NCBI GenBank assembly: GCA_028703545.1
Contig: JAQVMR010000032.1
Coordinates: 1 to 10,008, forward strand
Source: Patescibacteria group bacterium
Lineage (GTDB): Bacteria; Patescibacteriota; Patescibacteriia; UBA1558; S5-K13
Reading direction: 5' to 3'
Length of the DNA: 10,008 bases
The number at the start of each line of letters is the position of its first letter. Positions within the stretch are counted from its first letter, which is position 1. The translations under genes and the position numbers were made by a program. Below the pieces are notes generated by a model. It had not been told where the DNA came from, searched no databases, and was given only the letters and a program-made list of their open reading frames with translations. Of the stretch, positions 6,681 to 10,008 are shown one piece after another.

Positions 6681-6925
6681 CACCAGAATATTGTTGTCTA
6701 TGGATAACTATAGTGCGTGATAGAAGATAGAGATAGAATTTCTTGTTTATTCTTAGTGGAAATAATTAATTATATATTCGAAACCTTACTATTGAACCAA
6801 AAATCTGGCTAAGTCCCATTGAAAAAGGTTATCCTGAATTAGAAGAAGAATACATAGGGCTAGAACTGGATAAAATCCCCATGGATAAAGTAAAAACAGA
6901 GCTTTTAGACTCTGTTATTACACGA
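6599..6925. other. Region without an intact gene, possible degraded DNA
   Basis: About 330 bases lie between the 255-aa gene's terminator and tRNA-Trp. The left part (6600-6720) is richer in G+C and contains the 27-aa fragment. The right part carries a stop-free plus-strand stretch (6770-6940) with protein-like content (IRNLTIEPKIWL...) but no start codon near its beginning. Its last third is the tRNA-Trp terminator and the tRNA 3' end, so that portion is not coding. There is no reverse transcriptase, integrase or template repeat. Confidence 0.5.
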
Positions 6926-6940
6926 TGGCAGGGGCGGTAA
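6770..6940 (+). pseudogene. Open stretch without a start, possible gene remnant
   Basis: A 56-codon open frame follows a TAA at 6767. It reads IRNLTIEPKIWL, then a Glu-rich segment (PELEEEYIGLELDK), and runs into the tRNA-Trp 3' end. There is no ATG until residue 38 and no ribosome site. Base content is intermediate. I do not recognise the sequence. The 3' part overlaps a terminator and a tRNA, which argues against a functional gene. Confidence 0.2.
6889..6916 (-). terminator. Terminator after tRNA-Trp
   Basis: AACAGAG (6895-6901) and CTCTGTT (6910-6916) form a 7-bp stem with an 8-base loop. On the minus strand it is followed by TTTTTAC. It lies about 10 bases past the tRNA-Trp CCA and would end the tRNA-rpmG-tRNA transcript. 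Confidence 0.75.
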
Positions 6941-6999
6941 GAATCGAACTCACGTCCTCGGTTTTGGAGACCGATGTCCTACCACTGAACGACGCCCCC
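6926..6999 (-). tRNA. tRNA-Trp (anticodon CCA)
   Basis: A full cloverleaf on the minus strand: acceptor GGGGGCG/CGCCCCT, anticodon stem TCGGT/ACCGA around CTCCAAA (anticodon CCA), T arm GTGAG-TTCGATT-CTTAC, discriminator G73 and an encoded 3' CCA (6926-6928). The first acceptor pair is G1-U72, a wobble, where bacterial tRNA-Trp usually has A1-U72. It follows rpmG, as in many bacteria, but no secE follows. Confidence 0.96.
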
Positions 7000-7000
7000 G

Positions 7001-7040
7001 AAAAAATAAATTCTTTGAACTAGTAATAGCTCAAAGAATT
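7001..7040 (-). terminator. Hairpin between rpmG and tRNA-Trp
   Basis: AATTCTTTGA (7009-7018) and TCAAAGAATT (7031-7040) form a perfect 10-bp stem with a 12-base loop. On the minus strand it ends in TTTATTTTTT just before the tRNA-Trp 5' end. It may end rpmG transcripts or mark a processing site upstream of the tRNA. It also has a T-run on the plus side. Confidence 0.65.
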
Positions 7041-7060
7041 TTTATATAAAAATTAAAGAA

Positions 7061-7216
7061 CTATTTTGTTTCTTTGTGTAGAGTATGTTTTTTGCACCAT
7101 TTACAGTGTTTTTTTGCTTCAATTTTATTTTTTAAAACTTTCTTATTTTTGTATGTATGATAGTTTATTCTATGACAAACAGTGCATTCCATTTTTATTA
7201 AATTATCTTGAGACAT
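7061..7216 (-). CDS. rpmG: Ribosomal protein L33 (bL33), zinc-ribbon type
   Basis: This small gene encodes 51 aa, from an ATG at 7216 to a TAG at 7061-7063. bL33 is a large-subunit ribosomal protein near the E site. The product matches the family closely: a CTVC pair at residues 11-14, RINYHTYKNKK at 16-26, a CKWC pair at 38-41, and the ending KHTLHKETK. The two CxxC pairs make it the zinc-binding form. Its place between tRNA-Thr and tRNA-Trp is the conserved bacterial arrangement. No SD precedes the ATG. The length is normal and there is no sign of damage. Confidence 0.95.
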   Translation of the reverse strand: MSQDNLIKMECTVCHRINYHTYKNKKVLKNKIEAKKHCKWCKKHTLHKETK

Positions 7217-7221
7217 ATTGT

Positions 7222-7301
7222 TAATTATTTAATTATGAATTTAGAATTTTGAATAAATTATTGAATTATTTAATTGTGAATTAAATTCATCATTCAAAAT
7301 T
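7222..7301. repeat. AT-rich repeat in the spacer between rpmG and tRNA-Thr
   Basis: The motif ATTATTTAATTRTGAATT occurs near 7225-7240 and again at 7265-7282, with a related copy at 7542-7555. AATTTTGAAT (7245-7254) and ATTCAAAATT (7292-7301) are perfect 10-base inverted arms. The spacer holds no gene; similar arms recur at 7588-7613. Confidence 0.5.
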
Positions 7302-7307
7302 GTTTAG

Positions 7308-7383
7308 TGGAGCCATCTGTCGGACTCGAACCGACGACCTACGGTTTACAAAACCGTTGCTCTACCAACTGAGCTAAGATGGC
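7308..7383 (-). tRNA. tRNA-Thr (anticodon UGU)
   Basis: The cloverleaf on the minus strand has acceptor GCCATCT/AGATGGC, anticodon stem ACGGT/ACCGT around TTTGTAA (anticodon UGU), T arm GTCGG-TTCGAGT-CCGAC, discriminator U and an encoded CCA (7308-7310). It reads ACN threonine codons, mainly ACA. Confidence 0.97.
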
Positions 7384-7447
7384 CTATATAAATTTTAAAA
7401 TATAATGAGGATATTGTATATGAAAATAACTTTTAAATCAAGATTAG

Positions 7448-7533
7448 TGGTGGGTAGAGTAGGATTCGAACCTACGAAGACATATGTCAACAGATTTACA
7501 GTCTGTCGCGTTTGACCACTTCGCTATCTACCC
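7448..7533 (-). tRNA. tRNA-Tyr (anticodon GUA)
   Basis: The cloverleaf has acceptor GGGTAGA paired with TCTACCC, anticodon stem ACAGA/TCTGT around CTGTAAA (anticodon GUA), and the long variable arm typical of bacterial tRNA-Tyr. The discriminator is A and CCA is encoded (7448-7450). A TATAAT on the minus strand at 7555-7550 may be a nearby -10, but no -35 is clear. Confidence 0.96.
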
Positions 7534-7540
7534 ATTATTG

Positions 7541-7632
7541 GATTATTTAATTATATATTTAAAATTGTGAATAAATATTTAATTAATAAATTTTGAAATT
7601 TAATTCAAAATTTTTTATTCAAAACTCAAAAT
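7541..7632. repeat. AT-rich inverted repeat between tRNA-Tyr and tRNA-Thr(GGU)
   Basis: AAATTTTGAA (7588-7597) and TTCAAAATTT (7604-7613) form a perfect 10-bp stem with a 6-base loop, and further TTCAAAA copies follow. The arms match those at 7245-7301, so this is a repeated spacer element, perhaps a weak processing or termination hairpin. Confidence 0.45.
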
Positions 7633-7638
7633 TTTCGC

Positions 7639-7714
7639 TGGAGCCGTTGCGCGGGATCGAACCGCGGACTTACTCCTTACCATGGAGTTACTCTACCAAC
7701 TGAGTTACAACGGC
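7639..7714 (-). tRNA. tRNA-Thr (anticodon GGU)
   Basis: The cloverleaf has acceptor GCCGTTG/CAACGGC, anticodon stem ACTCC/GGAGT around ATGGTAA (anticodon GGU), T arm CGCGG-TTCGATC-CCGCG, discriminator U and an encoded CCA (7639-7641). It reads ACC and ACU. It begins 13 bases after the TPR gene stop, with no terminator between them. Confidence 0.97.
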
Positions 7715-7727
7715 TTATAAACTCAGA

Positions 7728-8612
7728 CTATATTTTATTTATTCTGTCCCTGTATTCAGGAATACTATTGTTTTCCGGATTAACCTCTATTAATTTGCCT
7801 ATGGTTTTTTCTGCTAAATTTTTATCTTTCATAATTATACTTAAATCTAGCAAGAAGTCAAGAAATTTAGGGTTTTCTGGTTCTAAATTAAGAGATCTAT
7901 TGATATTATGTAATGAATTCTCGTATTGCTCTAATTTAAGGTTAATTTTGGCTAAATTTAGATAATAGATGGGGTTATTTGCCGTTAGAGATATTGATTT
8001 TGAATAATTAATAGCAGCTGTGTTTAAATCCCCCATTTCGGATGAAATTTCTCCTAATTTATTATATATATAATCATTTTCTTGTAGTTTTATTGCATAT
8101 TCATATGTTTGTTTTGCTTTTTCATAATCTTTTTTTGTAAAATATAAATCAGCTAATTTTATATAAGTATTTGCGTTATGAATATCAATTTTTAATGCTT
8201 CTATGTATTCATTTTCTGCATTAATCCAATCTTTTTCTTTGATAAAATTTTCAGCATTTTCAATATGTTCATTTATTTTTATTTCTTTTGAAATTTTGTC
8301 ATCAAAATGAACTTTCGCTAGTTTTTCTCTATATTTCTTTTCAATCCTTAAAATTTTTACCTTTAATTTTTTACTAGAGTTTTTTAATTTTTCAAAAAAA
8401 GGTTTTAATTTTGAACTGAAGTTATTTTTTAATAAACCAAGATCTCTTTTAAATTTTTTTTTTAAAATTTGATTTTTTATTTTATTTTCTCTTCTGGAGT
8501 CAATACTATCAATATCTAGTCTTTTTAGTTGTGGTAATTTTTTTATAATAATTGATCCTATAACCCCTATGCTTATAACTACAAGAATTATTAAAATTAT
8601 ATTTATTATCAT
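7728..8612 (-). CDS. Membrane-anchored TPR-repeat protein
   Basis: The 294-aa product begins with a hydrophobic helix (residues 2-23, rich in I, L and V) followed by KK, which suggests an N-terminal membrane anchor with the rest in the cytoplasm. Residues 25-115 are strongly basic and probably helical or coiled coil (many K and E). Residues of about 116-285 hold four to five tetratricopeptide repeats, such as WINAENEYIEALKID, YEKAKQTYEYAIKL and YENSLHNINRSLNLEPEN. TPRs are protein-binding scaffolds; the partner is unknown. The start is 12 bases after the tpiA stop, so it is likely in one operon with tpiA and the S11 peptidase gene. The mix of anchor and TPR suggests a role in assembling an envelope or secretion complex, but that is a guess. 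Confidence 0.85.
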   Translation of the reverse strand: MIINIILIILVVISIGVIGSIIIKKLPQLKRLDIDSIDSRRENKIKNQILKKKFKRDLGLLKNNFSSKLKPFFEKLKNSSKKLKVKILRIEKKYREKLAKVHFDDKISKEIKINEHIENAENFIKEKDWINAENEYIEALKIDIHNANTYIKLADLYFTKKDYEKAKQTYEYAIKLQENDYIYNKLGEISSEMGDLNTAAINYSKSISLTANNPIYYLNLAKINLKLEQYENSLHNINRSLNLEPENPKFLDFLLDLSIIMKDKNLAEKTIGKLIEVNPENNSIPEYRDRINKI

Positions 8613-8624
8613 AAATTTTTAACT

Positions 8625-9398
8625 TTATTTTATTGATTTTATTAAATTATTTAATGTTTCAAATTTTATTCCAGCTCCACCAACAAGTACTCCATCAATA
8701 TTTGGTTCTTTTAAAAATTTCGAAATATTGTTTGAGTCAACACTCCCACCATATAAAATTTGTATTTTATTTTCAAATTCTTTTTCCTTTAATTCAAGGC
8801 CACAATTATATAATACATCAGACACTGTTTGTTTTATTATTGTATTTGTTTCTTGGGCTTCGTTTGATTCTATCGCCTGACCTGATCCTATTACCCAAAT
8901 TGGTTCATATGCGATTATTAATCTTTTTATATTTTTTAAGTCAACATCCTTTAGAGCGCTTCTTATTTGATTTATTATTACAAGATCTTTTTTATTATTT
9001 TGTCTTTCTTCAAAATTTTCACCCACACAAAGAATTGGAGTTAGACTATTTTCTAAAACAGTTTTCATTTTTTTATTAATAATTTCGTCTGTTTCTTTTA
9101 GATTGGTTCTTCTCTCGCTGTGACCTAATATTATAAATTCAACTCCTAATTCTTTTAAAAAAGTTGGGGAAATTTCTCCAGTATATGCTCCTTTTGTTGC
9201 CCAGAAAGTATTTTGTGAACCAAGTTTTAGCTGGCTATTTTTGATAAGTTCAGAAATCTTATAAATTGATAAAAAATCAGGACAAATGCCGAGTTCCACC
9301 TCTTCTAAATCTATACCATCTATTATTTTTTTAGCTAAATTACAGGAGTCATTAACAGATAATTGCATTTTCCAATTTAATATCAAAATTTTTTTCAT
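8625..9398 (-). CDS. tpiA: Triosephosphate isomerase
   Basis: This cytoplasmic glycolytic enzyme interconverts dihydroxyacetone phosphate and glyceraldehyde 3-phosphate. The 257-aa product is a full TIM barrel. It begins ILILNWKM with catalytic K10, then has TGEISP near 73-78, GHSERR with catalytic H93, and AYEPIWVIGSG with catalytic E165. The phosphate-binding loops YGGSV and GVLVGGAG come last. The length is typical and all catalytic residues are present. The start is 25 bases after the carboxypeptidase stop and the TPR gene follows 12 bases after its own stop, so it is the middle gene of an operon. No SD precedes the ATG at 9398. Confidence 0.97.
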   Translation of the reverse strand: MKKILILNWKMQLSVNDSCNLAKKIIDGIDLEEVELGICPDFLSIYKISELIKNSQLKLGSQNTFWATKGAYTGEISPTFLKELGVEFIILGHSERRTNLKETDEIINKKMKTVLENSLTPILCVGENFEERQNNKKDLVIINQIRSALKDVDLKNIKRLIIAYEPIWVIGSGQAIESNEAQETNTIIKQTVSDVLYNCGLELKEKEFENKIQILYGGSVDSNNISKFLKEPNIDGVLVGGAGIKFETLNNLIKSIK

Positions 9399-9423
9399 AA
9401 TTTTATTTCATTATTTATTTAAC

Positions 9424-10008
9424 TTATTTCCAATTGTAATTTTTAAAAATCCAATTTGATACATCCTTTAGATCAGAAAATCTTTCAAAATGAGAGTTGC
9501 TTCCCAAAACAACAACTAAAATTGGTCCTTTATTATCATACTCTACTTCTGAAACTAGACAATAACCGGCTTCTTCTGTGTATCCAGTTTTTCCAGCTTT
9601 TATATTTAGATAACCTCCTATTAATTCATTTGTATTTGAAACCTCAATTGTTTTTCCAGATTCTAATTGGAATGAATATTTTTTTTGAGACGTTTCTAGT
9701 TTTATATCTTCATAGGAAAAGGCTAATTTTGTTATTTTTAATATTTCATCAGCTGTTGATATGTTTTTATTACTTAAGCCACTTGCGTCTTCAAATGAAG
9801 TGTTTTTTAAACCCATTTCTTTTGCTTTTTGATTCATTTTTTTTACAAATTCTTCTTCAGAAATATTTGCATTTTTAATTGCACATAATACCCCCGAATT
9901 TGATGATACGATTAAGGAATCCGATAATAAATCTTTGAATTTTAATTTGTCACCAACTAGTAATTTTGTTTTTGAAAAATCTCCTACATTGTCCTCTTTT
10001 GTTATTTC
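9424..10008 (-). CDS. D-alanyl-D-alanine carboxypeptidase, peptidase S11 family (3' part)
   Basis: The last 194 residues are visible; the 5' part lies outside the right edge. This family trims the terminal D-Ala from peptidoglycan stem peptides outside the membrane. The SxN motif is SSN (visible residues 35-37), preceded by GDKLKFKDLLSDSLIV as in PBP5-type enzymes. MNQKAKEMGLKNTSF follows, and then the KTG motif in KAGKTGYTEEAGYCLVS (K140-G142). The SxxK nucleophile must lie upstream of the window. The protein ends right after the peptidase domain (NWIFKNYNWK), so it lacks the PBP5 C-terminal domain and amphipathic anchor. Any anchor would have to be N-terminal. It heads the likely operon with tpiA and the TPR gene. 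Confidence 0.9.
   Translation of the reverse strand, partial: EITKEDNVGDFSKTKLLVGDKLKFKDLLSDSLIVSSNSGVLCAIKNANISEEEFVKKMNQKAKEMGLKNTSFEDASGLSNKNISTADEILKITKLAFSYEDIKLETSQKKYSFQLESGKTIEVSNTNELIGGYLNIKAGKTGYTEEAGYCLVSEVEYDNKGPILVVVLGSNSHFERFSDLKDVSNWIFKNYNWK

Noticed and set aside
6548..6730. A 60-codon plus-strand frame after the 255-aa gene
   Set aside because: It starts inside the terminator hairpin, has no ribosome site, and its first half is a translation of the stem-loop and T-tract.
6600..6925. A retroelement template repeat or reverse transcriptase next to the 255-aa gene
   Set aside because: I found no near-copy of the gene's 3' end and no reverse-transcriptase motif in this stretch.
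7222..7632. A CRISPR array in the AT-rich repeated spacers
   Set aside because: The copies are few, irregularly spaced and diverged, and tRNA and rpmG genes lie between them. There are no uniform spacers or cas genes.
8633..9079. A 148-codon plus-strand open frame opposite tpiA
   Set aside because: Its composition is almost all L, F, H, Q and Y, typical of the antisense of an AT-rich gene. tpiA on the minus strand is certain.
9424..9837. Taking the ATG at 9837 as the start of the carboxypeptidase
   Set aside because: The same frame stays open to the window edge and contains the SxN motif, so the ATG is internal and the gene is partial.
9456..9878. A 140-codon plus-strand open frame opposite the S11 peptidase gene
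   Set aside because: It has the same antisense bias, and the minus strand encodes clear SSN and KTG motifs.

Overview
This window is AT-rich (hand counts of sample lines outside one gene give about 17-25% G+C), compact and coded almost entirely on the minus strand. The style suggests a small-genome bacterium of the Patescibacteria/CPR type. The reasons are very low G+C, short AT-only spacers, no Shine-Dalgarno (SD) motif before any of the eight visible native starts, and one gene resembling a hypothetical family I associate with CPR genomes. Lineage is an inference; there is no rRNA or other strong marker here. TAA/TAG stops and a CCA-anticodon tRNA-Trp fit the standard bacterial code.

Right to left along the minus strand, positions 10008-7728 hold a probable operon. 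It contains the 3' part of a D-Ala-D-Ala carboxypeptidase (peptidase S11), triosephosphate isomerase (tpiA) and a membrane-anchored TPR protein. A translation-related cluster follows at 7714-6926: tRNA-Thr(GGU), tRNA-Tyr(GUA), tRNA-Thr(UGU), rpmG (ribosomal protein L33, 51 aa) and tRNA-Trp(CCA). This matches the start of a widely conserved bacterial order that normally continues into secE-nusG, but here the order stops at tRNA-Trp.

Positions 5467-6925 are the odd part. They hold the only plus-strand gene (5769-6536), which is much richer in G+C (about 45%). It has its own consensus promoter, a strong SD and a terminator, and encodes a 255-aa protein whose C-terminus looks like the variable tail of a C-type-lectin-fold protein. 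Between it and tRNA-Trp lie about 390 bases without an intact gene, containing possible degraded coding fragments.

Positions 5466-1 return to minus-strand AT-rich genes: a Fic-domain protein with a winged-helix tail, a beta-CASP metallo-beta-lactamase RNase, an orphan tryptophan synthase beta chain (trpB), rarA, and the start of an HD-domain phosphohydrolase. rarA has an extended -10 promoter placed so that its mRNA should be leaderless.

Most of the window is housekeeping: cell wall trimming, glycolysis, translation, RNA processing, replication-fork repair and tryptophan synthesis or salvage. The most interesting candidate is the foreign-looking 5769-6536 gene at a break in conserved gene order. 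It may be a target of a diversity-generating retroelement, although no reverse transcriptase or template repeat is visible here.
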